Shown here: piece by piece, positions 28,151 to 37,286 of the stretch
Layout: each line of letters begins with the position of its first letter
Position numbering within the stretch: position 1 is the first letter of the stretch
Origin: Oryzomicrobium sp.
GTDB taxonomy: Bacteria; Pseudomonadota; Gammaproteobacteria; Burkholderiales; Rhodocyclaceae
Assembly (NCBI RefSeq): GCF_021287045.1
Contig: NZ_JAJTBG010000005.1
Span: 62,001 to 126,000, forward strand
Reading direction: 5' to 3'
Length of the DNA: 64,000 nucleotides
Translations under genes and position numbers: made by a program
The notes under the pieces: generated by a model
Told to the model about the DNA's origin: nothing
What the model saw: only the letters and a program-made list of their open reading frames with translations
Databases searched by the model: none

Positions 28151-28972
28151 TCAGCCCTGGCCGAGCTGATCGCCCAGCTCCTTGCCCCGGGCGTCGGCCG
28201 CGTGCACCCCGGCGACGATGCCCTCCTTGACCCCCTTGGCGGCCATCACTTCCAGGGCGGCGAAGGTGGTGCCGCCCTTGGAGGTGACCCGCTCGCGCAG
28301 CACGCTGGCCGGCTCCGGGCTGCCGGCGGCCAGCTTGGCGGCGCCGAGCACGGTGCCGATGGCCAGCTGGCGGGCGGTTTCGGCGTCGAAGCCGAGTTCG
28401 GCCCCGGCCTGCTGCAAGGCCTCGATGAACAGGAAGACGTAGGCCGGGCCGGAGCCGGACACGGCGGTGACCGCATCCATCTTGGCCTCGTCGTCGATCC
28501 ACACGGTCTCGCCCACGGCGCCCAGGATGCGCGCCGCGGCGTCGCGCTCGGCGGCGCTCACCGCCGGGGCGGCCCACAGGCCGGTGATGCCGGCGCCCAC
28601 CAGGGCCGGGGTGTTGGGCATGGTGCGCACGATCTTGGCGTGGCCGCCCAGCCAGCGCGACAGGGCGTCGAAGCGCAGGCCGGCGGCGATCGACACCACC
28701 AGCTGGTCCTTGAGGTGGGCGGCCAGGGGGGCCACCGCCTCCTTCATGCTCTGGGGCTTGACCGCCAGCACCACCACGTCGGCGGCGGCCACCTCGGCGC
28801 CGGCCTGGCCGGCGGCTTCCCGGGTAGCGACGCCGAAGTCGCGGGCCAGGCGTTCCCGGTTCTCGGCGTGGGGTTCGATGACGGTGATGTCGGCACCGGC
28901 AAAGCCTTTGCCGGTGAGGCCGCCGATGAGGGCGTTGGCCATGTTGCCGCCGCCGAGGAAGACGATCTTCAT
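28151..28972 (-). CDS. proC: Pyrroline-5-carboxylate reductase
   Basis: A 273-residue cytoplasmic enzyme that makes proline from 1-pyrroline-5-carboxylate with NAD(P)H. The N-terminal dinucleotide-binding motif is FLGGGNMANALIGGL (residues 5-19). VLAVKPQ near 73 and VRTMPNTPALVGAG near 118-131 are conserved, and AVSGSGPAYVFLFIEAL with VTSKGGTTFAAL form the C-terminal dimer domain. It overlaps the upstream yggS gene by 4 bases, consistent with coupling. Length matches the family. Confidence 0.95.
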   Translation of the reverse strand: MKIVFLGGGNMANALIGGLTGKGFAGADITVIEPHAENRERLARDFGVATREAAGQAGAEVAAADVVVLAVKPQSMKEAVAPLAAHLKDQLVVSIAAGLRFDALSRWLGGHAKIVRTMPNTPALVGAGITGLWAAPAVSAAERDAAARILGAVGETVWIDDEAKMDAVTAVSGSGPAYVFLFIEALQQAGAELGFDAETARQLAIGTVLGAAKLAAGSPEPASVLRERVTSKGGTTFAALEVMAAKGVKEGIVAGVHAADARGKELGDQLGQG

Positions 28973-29673
28973 TGTTCCAGTCCTTGTGGTTTCTTGCGTT
29001 CGCCAAAGATCGCCGTGCCGATGCGCACCATCGTGGCGCCCTCCATCACGGCGGCTTCCAGGTCGTGGGACATGCCCATGGACAGGGTGTCCAGGGCCAG
29101 CCCTTCCCGGTTGAGTTGTTCGAACAGCTGGCGCAGCCGCGCCAGGGGTTCGCGCTGGGCGGCCGCCCCATCGGCCGGCGCGGGTATCGCCATCAGGCCG
29201 CGCAGCCGCAGGTTGGGCAGGGCGGCCACGGCGCGGCACAGGGCCGGCGCTTCTTCGAGGGTGCAGCCGCTCTTGGTGTCCTCGCCGGAGACGTTGACCT
29301 GGACGCACACGTTGAGCGGCGGCAGCCCCGCCGGGCGCTGGGCGGACAGCCGCTCGGCGAGCTTGAGGCGGTCGATGGAATGGACCCAGGCGAAGGTCTC
29401 GGCCACCGGCCGGGTCTTGTTGCTCTGGAGGGGGCCGATGAAGTGCCACTCCAGCCCCAGGCCGGCCAGCTGGCGAGCCTTGTCCACGCCTTCCTGGACG
29501 TAGTTCTCGCCGAAGGCGCGCTGGCCGGCGGCGGCGGCCTCGGCCACCGCTTCGGCCGGCATGGTCTTGGAAACAGCCAGCAAATCAATGCCTTCGGCAT
29601 CCCTGCCGGCGGCGGCGGCCGCCTGTCGGATGCGCGCGCGCACGGCTTGCAGGTTGGCGGAAATGAACGTCAT
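28969..29673 (-). CDS. YggS-family PLP homeostasis protein
   Basis: A 234-residue alanine-racemase-fold protein of the PLPBP/YggS family. The PLP-binding lysine is K36 in LLAVSKTMPAEAV. FGENYVQEGVDKA, WHFIGPLQSNK, VNVSGEDTKSGC and SMGMSHDLEAAV are all family hallmarks. It binds pyridoxal phosphate but has no known catalytic activity, and it affects vitamin B6 and amino-acid pools. ATG 29673 is preferred to an in-frame extension of 13 codons. It is divergent from pilT over a 268-base gap. Confidence 0.93.
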   Translation of the reverse strand: MTFISANLQAVRARIRQAAAAAGRDAEGIDLLAVSKTMPAEAVAEAAAAGQRAFGENYVQEGVDKARQLAGLGLEWHFIGPLQSNKTRPVAETFAWVHSIDRLKLAERLSAQRPAGLPPLNVCVQVNVSGEDTKSGCTLEEAPALCRAVAALPNLRLRGLMAIPAPADGAAAQREPLARLRQLFEQLNREGLALDTLSMGMSHDLEAAVMEGATMVRIGTAIFGERKKPQGLEQ

Positions 29674-29753
29674 AATCGGCCGGATCGTCAGTACCGGCGC
29701 CCCGCCGCGCACGGCGCGAGCCCGGTGGAATCGGGGATGGGTCGGTGATCAAC

Positions 29754-29788
29754 GGGGAGTCGGGGAAGTCTGGGGACTCGGGGGACTC
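29754..29788 (-). repeat. Four 9-nt repeat units between yggS and pilT
   Basis: On the minus strand, units reading GAGTCCCCC and GAGTCCCCA are followed by two further GACTYCCCS-like units, giving a period of 8-9 bases. It is the only intergenic copy in the window with four units, and lies in the 268-base divergent promoter gap. Confidence 0.5.
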
Positions 29789-29941
29789 CGCGTCGACCCC
29801 CTGGCCGGGGAATCCGGCCAGCCGCGAGTATACCCCGCCCGTCCCGCCGCTCCGGCGGCCGTTCTTCGCCCCCGTCGCCAACCCGCTCCGCCCTCGCCCG
29901 TACTGCCGCGCCGCCCTCCGGAATTCCCCTCAGGACCCACC

Positions 29942-30985
<1,044 letters not shown>

Positions 30986-31017
30986 GCCGCACGGCCCCAA
31001 CCCAAGGAACACGCAAC

Positions 31018-32154
31018 ATGGAACGCGACCAGGCCCTCAAATTCATGTACGACCTGCTCCGCCTGATGGTGGAGAAAAAGGGCTCGGACCTCTTCATCAC
31101 CGCCGGCTTCCCGCCGGCGATCAAGATCGACGGCAAGGTCACCCCGGTGACCAACCAGCCCCTGACGGTGCAGCACACCGCCGAACTGGCCCGGGCGATC
31201 ATGAACGACCGCCAGGCTGCCGAGTTCGAGGCGAAGAAGGAATGCAACTTCGCCATCTCGCCCTCGGGCATCGGCCGCTTCCGGGTCAACGCCCTGGTCC
31301 AGCAGGGGCGCATCGGCTGCGTGCTGCGCACCATCAACACCGCCATTCCCGACCTGGACGACCTGAAGCTGCCCCAGGTGCTCAAGGACGTGGCCATGAC
31401 CAAGCGCGGCCTGGTGCTGTTCGTCGGCGGCACCGGCTCGGGCAAGTCCACCTCCCTGGCGGCCATGATCGGCTACCGCAACGAGCACTCCTACGGCCAC
31501 ATCATCACCATCGAGGACCCGGTGGAGTACGTGCACGAGCACAAGAACTGCATCGTCACCCAGCGCGAGGTGGGGGTGGATACCGATTCCTGGGAAGCGG
31601 CGCTGAAGAACACCCTGCGCCAGGCCCCGGACGTGATCCTGATCGGCGAAATCCGCGACCGGGAAACCATGGAGCACGCCATCGCCTTCGCCGAGACCGG
31701 CCACCTGTGCATGGGCACCCTGCACGCCAACTCCACCAACCAGGCCCTGGACCGGATCATCAACTTCTTCCCCGAGGAGAAGCGCCAGCAGTTGCTGATG
31801 GACCTGTCCCTCAACCTGCGCGGCCTGGTCTCCCAGCGCCTGATCCCGCGCCGCGACGGCAAGGGCCGCTCGGCGGCGGTGGAAGTGATGCTCAACTCGC
31901 CACTGATCTCCGACCTGATCTTCAAGGGCGAGGTGGCCGAGATCAAGGAGATCATGAAGAAGTCCCGGGAACTGGGCATGCAGACCTTCGACCAGTCCCT
32001 GTTCGACCTCTACGAGGCCGGCCAGATCAGCTACGAGGACGCCCTGCGCAACGCCGACTCGATCAACGACCTGCGCTTGCAGATCAAGCTGCATGGCAAG
32101 GAATCGAAGGACCGGGACCTGTCCGCCGGCATCGGCCACCTGGACATCGTCTGA
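31018..32154 (+). CDS. pilU: Type IV pilus retraction ATPase PilU
   Basis: A 378-residue PilT paralogue that works with PilT in forceful pilus retraction. Walker A GGTGSGKS is at 137-144, with ITIEDPVEYVHEHK, LIGEIRDRETMEHA and TGHLCMGTLHANSTNQ following. It diverges from PilT most in the C-terminal region (ALRNADSINDLRLQIKL), which is longer. Its start is preceded by CAAGGA at 31003-31008. It is probably co-transcribed with pilT. A gamma carbonic anhydrase gene follows 86 bases later. Confidence 0.95.
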   Translation: MERDQALKFMYDLLRLMVEKKGSDLFITAGFPPAIKIDGKVTPVTNQPLTVQHTAELARAIMNDRQAAEFEAKKECNFAISPSGIGRFRVNALVQQGRIGCVLRTINTAIPDLDDLKLPQVLKDVAMTKRGLVLFVGGTGSGKSTSLAAMIGYRNEHSYGHIITIEDPVEYVHEHKNCIVTQREVGVDTDSWEAALKNTLRQAPDVILIGEIRDRETMEHAIAFAETGHLCMGTLHANSTNQALDRIINFFPEEKRQQLLMDLSLNLRGLVSQRLIPRRDGKGRSAAVEVMLNSPLISDLIFKGEVAEIKEIMKKSRELGMQTFDQSLFDLYEAGQISYEDALRNADSINDLRLQIKLHGKESKDRDLSAGIGHLDIV

Positions 32155-32240
32155 CCCGGCGCGGCGCCGGCCGCCGGCGCCGCCCTCCCCCTGCCGCAAC
32201 ACGCACTCCCATTCCCCGCGCCCCCGGGCGCCCCGCCGCC

Positions 32241-32789
32241 ATGCCCATCGCCCCCTACCTCGACCAGACGCCGCGCATCGGCGAACGGGTCTACCTCCAC
32301 CCCTCCGCCCAGGTCATCGGCGACGTCGCCATCGGCCCGGACAGCTCGGTGTGGTGCAACACCGTGGTGCGCGGCGACGTGAACCGCATCGTCATCGGCG
32401 CCGGCAGCAACATCCAGGACCTGGCCATGGCCCACGTCTCCCACCGCACGCCGCAAAAGCCCGAGGGCTCGCCCCTGATCATCGGCGACCACGTCACCGT
32501 GGGCCACGGCGTCATCCTGCACGGCTGCGTCATCGGCAACGAATGCCTGATCGGCATGGGCACCATCGTCATGGACGACGTCCACATTCCGGACCGGGTG
32601 ATGATCGGCGCCGGCAGCCTGGTGTCCCCGGGCAAGACCCTGGAGAGCGGCATGCTGTACACCGGCCGCCCGGCCCGGCCGGTGCGCCCCCTGAGCGCCG
32701 AGGAGATCGCCTACCTGAAGTACTCCGCCGAGCACTACGTGCGGGTCAAGGACAACTACCGCAACGGCACGCCCGACGCCGCGCGCTGA
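32241..32789 (+). CDS. Gamma-class carbonic anhydrase family protein
   Basis: A 182-residue left-handed beta-helix protein built from hexapeptide repeats such as IGDVAI, IGPDSS, IGAGSN and IGNECL. The three zinc histidines expected for gamma carbonic anhydrases are present: H65 (AHVSH), H89 (GHG) and H94 (LHGC). The N-terminal segment and the RGDVNRI motif match the YrdA/CaiE-like branch, many of whose members lack measurable activity. So CO2 hydration is possible but not certain. A terminator follows at 32822. Confidence 0.85.
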   Translation: MPIAPYLDQTPRIGERVYLHPSAQVIGDVAIGPDSSVWCNTVVRGDVNRIVIGAGSNIQDLAMAHVSHRTPQKPEGSPLIIGDHVTVGHGVILHGCVIGNECLIGMGTIVMDDVHIPDRVMIGAGSLVSPGKTLESGMLYTGRPARPVRPLSAEEIAYLKYSAEHYVRVKDNYRNGTPDAAR

Positions 32790-32821
32790 CATTCCGATCC
32801 CGGCACGAAAACACAGGCGTA

Positions 32822-32849
32822 AAAAAGCCGGCATCGCTGCCGGCTTTTT
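32822..32849. terminator. Bidirectional terminator between carbonic anhydrase and cytochrome c genes
   Basis: AAAAAGCCGGC and GCCGGCTTTTT form an 11-bp stem with a 6-base loop. The A and T flanks make it able to work on both strands for the two convergent genes. Confidence 0.88.
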
Positions 32850-32882
32850 CGTTGCGGGCGCCCCGCTACGGGCGCGGGTGGA

Positions 32883-33203
32883 TCACTTCAGGCTCAGGAT
32901 CCACTTCGCCAGGGTCGTCGCCTCGGCATCGGAAACGCTGGCGTTGGCCGGCATTTCCGCACCGCCCCAGACGCCCTTGCTGCCGCCGCGGATCTTCTTC
33001 GCCAGATCGGCCTCGGCGCCGGCCGTGCCAGCGTACTTCTTGGCCACGTCCTTGTAGGCCGGGCCAAGCAGCTTCTTGTCGATCTGGTGGCAGCCGACGC
33101 AGAACTTGGCCTTGGCCAGGTCTTCGGACGCCTGGGCCGGCATGGCGACGAAAGCGGCGGACAGGGTCAGGCCGAGGGAGAGAGCGAGGGGAGCATGCTT
33201 CAT
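32883..33203 (-). CDS. Small periplasmic c-type cytochrome (c551/c552-like)
   Basis: A 106-residue exported class I cytochrome c. The signal peptide covers about residues 1-25 (ending AQA). The heme motif CVGCH is at 35-39, and the axial methionine is in GGAEMPAN near residue 84. GPAYKDVAKKYAG and GGSKGVWG are typical of the c551/c552 subfamily that carries electrons to oxidases or nitrite reductases. GGAGG at 33209-33213 is the ribosome-binding site. It has a close paralogue at 45505-45813. The electron partner is not identifiable here. Confidence 0.9.
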   Translation of the reverse strand: MKHAPLALSLGLTLSAAFVAMPAQASEDLAKAKFCVGCHQIDKKLLGPAYKDVAKKYAGTAGAEADLAKKIRGGSKGVWGGAEMPANASVSDAEATTLAKWILSLK

Positions 33204-33322
33204 GGATACCTCCGTGCGGGTCGTTGTTATGAATGCTGCATCAGCTTGCCCCAGCTGGCGCGGCGGAGCAAGCCCACGGAGGTTACAGGGGCATTCGTTA
33301 CAGCGGCATCCCCGCCGCGCCG

Positions 33323-34534
33323 CTACTGGTCCAGGTCGTCCGCCGCCCAATCGGGCAGGTCGTCGCCCCGGGCCGGGGCTCCGGGCATGGCCGCCTCGCG
33401 CCGGTTGAAGCCGGCGACGATACGGAACTGGTACAGGCGGCATTCCAGCTTGCCGTTGTAGAGCGGCGTCTTGCGGTCCGGACGCAGGCCGATCAGCTTG
33501 GGCAGGCGGGTATCCGACGAGAAGAAGCAGGCGGTCCAACCGGCGAACTCGGCCTTGAGGTGGTCCCCCAGCTCCGGGTACAGCTCGGCCAGCTCGTTGG
33601 CCTCGCCGATGCGCACGCCGTAGGGCGGGTTGGTCACCCAGATGCCTTCGGCGGCGTGGGGGCGGATGTCCCGGGCGTCGCAGTGCTTCAGCTCCACCGC
33701 CCCTTCCAGGCCGGCGCGGCGCAGGTTGGCCTGGGCCTTGCGCAGCAGGCCGCCGTCGATGTCGCTGCCGACGATGGGCAGCTTGGTCAGGGGCTGCACC
33801 CTGGCCGCCGCCTCGTTGCGCAGGTCGCGCCAAATGGCCGGATCGAAGCTCGCCAGGCGCTCGAAGCCGAAGGTGCGGTTGAGGCCCGGGGCCTCGCCCT
33901 TGGCCATCTGCGCCGCTTCGAGCAGGAAGGTGCCGCTGCCGCACATCGGGTCGAGCAGGGCCATGCCCGGCTGCCAGCCGGACAGGCGCAGGATGCCGGC
34001 GGCCAGGTTCTCCTTGAGGGGCGCTTCGCCGGTATCCAGACGCTCGCCGCGCTGCCACAGGGGGTTGCCCGAGGTATCCACGTAGAGGGTGGCCTCGTCC
34101 TCGGTGAGGTGCAGGGAGATGCGCACGTCCGGGTCCCGGGTGTCCACGCTGGGGCGGATGCCGGTGCTGGCGCGGAAGCGGTCGCAGATGGCGTCCTTGA
34201 CCCGCAGGGTGACGAACTCCAGGCTGCGCAGCGGGCTCTTGGTGGCCACGGTGTCGCAGCGGATGGTCTGGCTCGGGTCGAAGATGTCGGTCCAGCTGAT
34301 GCCCAGGGCCATCTTGTAGATGTCCTCTTCCCGGGTATAGCGGTTGTGGGCGATGCGCCACAGGATGCGGGTGGCCACCGACGAGTGCAGGTTGGCCCGG
34401 TAGCAGGCCTCCCACATGGCGGTGAACTGGGCCCCGCCGGGCACCTGGGTCACGCGCAGGGCGCCGGCGGCGGTCAGGTCCTCGACGAGCAGGGCTTCGA
34501 GCCCCCGGGGACAGGAGGCGAAAAATTGGAACAC
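33323..34534 (-). CDS. THUMP-domain 23S rRNA guanine N2-methyltransferase (RlmL-type)
   Basis: A 403-residue protein with a THUMP domain (about residues 45-160) and a Rossmann methyltransferase domain. The SAM motif LLDPMCGSGTFLLEAA lies near 195-210, GSDIDGGLLRKAQANL near 262-277, and the catalytic TNPPYGVR near 308-315. It corresponds to the N-terminal RlmL half (m2G2445) of the fused enteric RlmKL, so the RlmK half is separate or absent. The start is GTG 34534, supported by AAGGA at 34541-34545. It is followed on the same strand by the cytochrome gene. Confidence 0.88.
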   Translation of the reverse strand: MFQFFASCPRGLEALLVEDLTAAGALRVTQVPGGAQFTAMWEACYRANLHSSVATRILWRIAHNRYTREEDIYKMALGISWTDIFDPSQTIRCDTVATKSPLRSLEFVTLRVKDAICDRFRASTGIRPSVDTRDPDVRISLHLTEDEATLYVDTSGNPLWQRGERLDTGEAPLKENLAAGILRLSGWQPGMALLDPMCGSGTFLLEAAQMAKGEAPGLNRTFGFERLASFDPAIWRDLRNEAAARVQPLTKLPIVGSDIDGGLLRKAQANLRRAGLEGAVELKHCDARDIRPHAAEGIWVTNPPYGVRIGEANELAELYPELGDHLKAEFAGWTACFFSSDTRLPKLIGLRPDRKTPLYNGKLECRLYQFRIVAGFNRREAAMPGAPARGDDLPDWAADDLDQ

Positions 34535-34609
34535 AGGCAGTCCTTATAGGGGTGGGCAATCAAAGCGAGGGCCAGGCAAGGCCGTCATCGCGTCGAGTGC
34601 GAAGCCGGA

Positions 34610-35035
34610 TTAAAAGGGTTTGAGCACGACCAGGAACACCACCGCCACCAGCAGCAGCACCGGAATCTCGTTGAAGACGCGGAACCAGACGTGGCCGCGC
34701 AGTTCGGCGCCCTTCTGGAAGCGGCGCAGCAGCTGGCCGCAGAGCAGGTGGTAGGCCACCAGCAGCATCACCAGGAAGGTCTTGGCGTGGAGCCAGCCGC
34801 CGGGGAAGCGGTCGGCGCCGAAGCCGAACCACAGCCAGAAGCCCAGGCCCACGGCCAGGGCGCCGATGGGGGTGACGAAGCGGTACAGCTTGCCGGCCAT
34901 GAGCAGCAGCCGGTCGCGCTCGGCCACCGAGTCGGCCGGTACCATGGCCAGGTTGACGAAGATGCGCGGCAGGTAAAACAGGCCGGCGAACCAGCTGACG
35001 ACGAAGATCAGGTGCAGGGCTTTGATGGTGAGCAT
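34610..35035 (-). CDS. hemJ: Protoporphyrinogen oxidase HemJ (CopD-like membrane protein)
   Basis: A 141-residue membrane protein with four predicted helices. The family's conserved histidine is H8 in IKALHLIFVVSWFAG, and a conserved lysine is in GGWLHAKTFLVMLL near residue 87. HemJ oxidises protoporphyrinogen IX in the heme pathway of bacteria lacking HemG or HemY. It fits an organism rich in c-type cytochromes. It starts 38 bases downstream of the epimerase-like gene's stop on the same strand, so these may be co-transcribed. Confidence 0.88.
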   Translation of the reverse strand: MLTIKALHLIFVVSWFAGLFYLPRIFVNLAMVPADSVAERDRLLLMAGKLYRFVTPIGALAVGLGFWLWFGFGADRFPGGWLHAKTFLVMLLVAYHLLCGQLLRRFQKGAELRGHVWFRVFNEIPVLLLVAVVFLVVLKPF

Positions 35036-35073
35036 GGTCGGGGAGCGGTTGGAATGGTGGAAACGATGCGGGG

Positions 35074-36126
35074 TCAGGCGCGCCGCGATGCGCTGGCGGC
35101 GGCGGCCACCGCCGCGGCCAGGCCCTCGGCCACGGTGGGATAGATCAGGCGCAGGCGCAGTTCGCGTTTCAGGCGCCGGTTGGACAGGCGGCGGGATTCG
35201 TTCATGAACGACAGCAGGGCCGGCGACAGGATCCGCTCGGCCTCGGCCCGGCCGATCCGGGGCGGGCGCGGCAGGGCGAAGGCCTCGGCCACGGCGTCGA
35301 ACCAGTCGCCCATGGTCAATTCCGAATCGTCGCAGGCGTTCACCACCCGGCCGGGCCGGCCCCGGGCCAGGGCGGCGGCGCAGGCGGCGGCCAGGTCGTC
35401 GGCGTGAATGTGGTTGGTGTAGCCGTCCTCGCCGGGCAGCAGGGCCGGGGTGCCGCGCTTGAGCCGCTCCACCGGCAGCCGGTCGGCGGCGTAGATGCCG
35501 GGCACGCGCAGCACCGTGGCGGCCACCCGGTTGCGTCGGGCGAAGGACCGCACCCGGGCCTCGGCATCCACCCGGCGTTTGCCCCGGGCGCTGTGCGGCG
35601 CCGCCGGCCGGGTCTCGTCGATGCGCGCCCCGGCGCAGTCGCCATAGACGCCGCTGGTGCTGATGTAGACCAGCCGCTGCGGCAGGGTCAGGCCCCGGGC
35701 CAGGGCCGCCAGCAGCCGGGCGGTGCGCGGGTCGCGCTCGCCGGAATCCGGCGGCGGCGCCAGGTGCAGCACGTCCCCGGCCAGGCCGGCCAGGCGGCGC
35801 AGCGAGGCCGGCCGGTCCAGGTCGGCCACCACCGGCACGGCCCCCAGGGCGCGCAGGGTGGGGGCATCGGCCGGATCGCGGATCACCGCATACACCCGGT
35901 AGCGGCGCACCAGCAGCGGCAAGGCGCGGCGGGCCACGTCGCCGCTGCCGACCAGCAGCAGGCGGCGCTGCGGCGCGGGCCCCGGACGGCACCCGTGGAG
36001 CGCCGGGGCGGACGTGTGGCGCGGACCGGCGCACGGACGGCCATCTATCCGGGGCGCGGCCGTGGCAAAATTCACAGATTGCGCCGCCCCGGGCACCGGC
36101 ACGGCAAGAGAAGGGAATGACGACAT
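35074..36126 (-). CDS. NAD-dependent epimerase/dehydratase-like protein (YeeZ-like)
   Basis: A 350-residue extended short-chain dehydrogenase-fold protein. The dinucleotide motif LLLVGSGDVARRAL starts near residue 56, and STSGVYGD near 150 supplies part of the active site, but the usual YxxxK pair is not obvious (GKRRVDAEARV follows). The C-terminal half has NHIHADDLAAAC and FMNESRRLSNRRLKRELRLRL, as in YeeZ-like proteins of unknown substrate. Residues 1-50 are unusually arginine- and proline-rich and may be partly untranslated; no better internal ATG is evident. Divergent from the flavin reductase gene. Confidence 0.72.
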   Translation of the reverse strand: MSSFPSLAVPVPGAAQSVNFATAAPRIDGRPCAGPRHTSAPALHGCRPGPAPQRRLLLVGSGDVARRALPLLVRRYRVYAVIRDPADAPTLRALGAVPVVADLDRPASLRRLAGLAGDVLHLAPPPDSGERDPRTARLLAALARGLTLPQRLVYISTSGVYGDCAGARIDETRPAAPHSARGKRRVDAEARVRSFARRNRVAATVLRVPGIYAADRLPVERLKRGTPALLPGEDGYTNHIHADDLAAACAAALARGRPGRVVNACDDSELTMGDWFDAVAEAFALPRPPRIGRAEAERILSPALLSFMNESRRLSNRRLKRELRLRLIYPTVAEGLAAAVAAAASASRRA

Positions 36127-36232
36127 GGGGCCATTTTAGCCGATGGCGCCCGTCCCACTTTCCCCACCCCGCCGCGCCGCCGCCCGAACGCTGCTTTCCC
36201 CGCACCATCCTCCGCCACGCCCGCCCGCCGCC

Positions 36233-37267
36233 ATGACCTACAACGTCCGCATCGAACCCAGCCAGCACGCCTTCACCGCCGAGGAAGGCGAAACCCTGCT
36301 CGAAGCCTCCCTGCGCCAGGGCCTGCTGCTGCCCTACGGCTGCCGCGACGGCGCCTGCGGCGCCTGCAAGGGCGGCGTGCTGCAAGGCACGGTGGACCAC
36401 GGCAAGGCCGCCCCCCACGCCCTCACCGACGCCGACAAGGCCGCCGGCAAGACTCTGTTCTGCTGCGCCACGGCGCAAAGCGACCTGGTGATCGAGTGCC
36501 GCGAGGTGCGCCGCGCCACCGACATTCCGGTGAAGACCCTGCCGGCCCGCCTGGAGGTGCTGACAAAACCCGCCGCCGACGTGGCCATCCTCAAGCTCAA
36601 GCTGCCCGCCGCCGAGCGCCTGCAATTCCTCGCCGGCCAGTACGTGGACGTGCTGCTGCCGGGCAACAAGCGGCGCAGCTTTTCCATCGCCAACGCCCCC
36701 CACGACGACGCCTTCCTCGAACTGCACGTGCGCCACGTGCCCGGCGGCCTGTTCACCGACAAGGTGTTCTCCACCATGAAGGAGCGCGACATCCTGCGCT
36801 TCAACGGCCCCCACGGCACCTTCTTCCTGCGCGAAGAATCCACCAAGCCGGTGGTGCTGGTGGCCGGCGGCACCGGTTTCGCGCCGATCAAGGCCCTGGT
36901 CGAGCACGCCCTCCACGAGGGCCTGACCCGGCCCATGGCCATCTACTGGGGCGCCAGGGACAAGGCCGGCCTGTACCTGGCCGACCTGCCGGCCGGCTGG
37001 GCCGCCGCCCACCCCCACATCAGCTTCGTGCCGGTGCTCTCCGAGCCGGCCGCCGGCGACGCCTGGGACGGCCGCACCGGCTTCGTGCACCAGGCGGTGC
37101 TGGCCGACTTCCCCGACCTGTCCGGCCACGAAGCCTACGTCTGCGGCGCGCCGGTGATGGTCGAGGCGGCCAAGCGCGACTTCGCCGCCGCCGGCCTGCC
37201 CGAGGACGCCTTCTTCGCCGATTCCTTCGAATTCTCGGCCGACGCCCTCAGCGCCAGCCCGGCCTGA
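36233..37267 (+). CDS. 2Fe-2S ferredoxin / flavin oxidoreductase (CDP-6-deoxy-glucoseen reductase-like)
   Basis: A 344-residue electron-transfer protein. An N-terminal plant-type ferredoxin domain (about 1-90) has ligands C37, C42, C45 and a cysteine at 77 or 78. The ferredoxin-NADP-reductase-like part follows, with the FAD motif RRSFSIANAP near 154-163 and the NAD(P) motif VAGGTGFAPIKAL near 215-227. This fits the AscD/flavodoxin reductase group, often found as a stand-alone reductase in betaproteobacteria. The electron acceptor is unknown. The in-frame extension upstream to 36143 is rejected, as the ferredoxin fold begins at ATG 36233. Confidence 0.87.
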   Translation: MTYNVRIEPSQHAFTAEEGETLLEASLRQGLLLPYGCRDGACGACKGGVLQGTVDHGKAAPHALTDADKAAGKTLFCCATAQSDLVIECREVRRATDIPVKTLPARLEVLTKPAADVAILKLKLPAAERLQFLAGQYVDVLLPGNKRRSFSIANAPHDDAFLELHVRHVPGGLFTDKVFSTMKERDILRFNGPHGTFFLREESTKPVVLVAGGTGFAPIKALVEHALHEGLTRPMAIYWGARDKAGLYLADLPAGWAAAHPHISFVPVLSEPAAGDAWDGRTGFVHQAVLADFPDLSGHEAYVCGAPVMVEAAKRDFAAAGLPEDAFFADSFEFSADALSASPA

Positions 37268-37286
37268 CCAACGCCCGGAACACGCC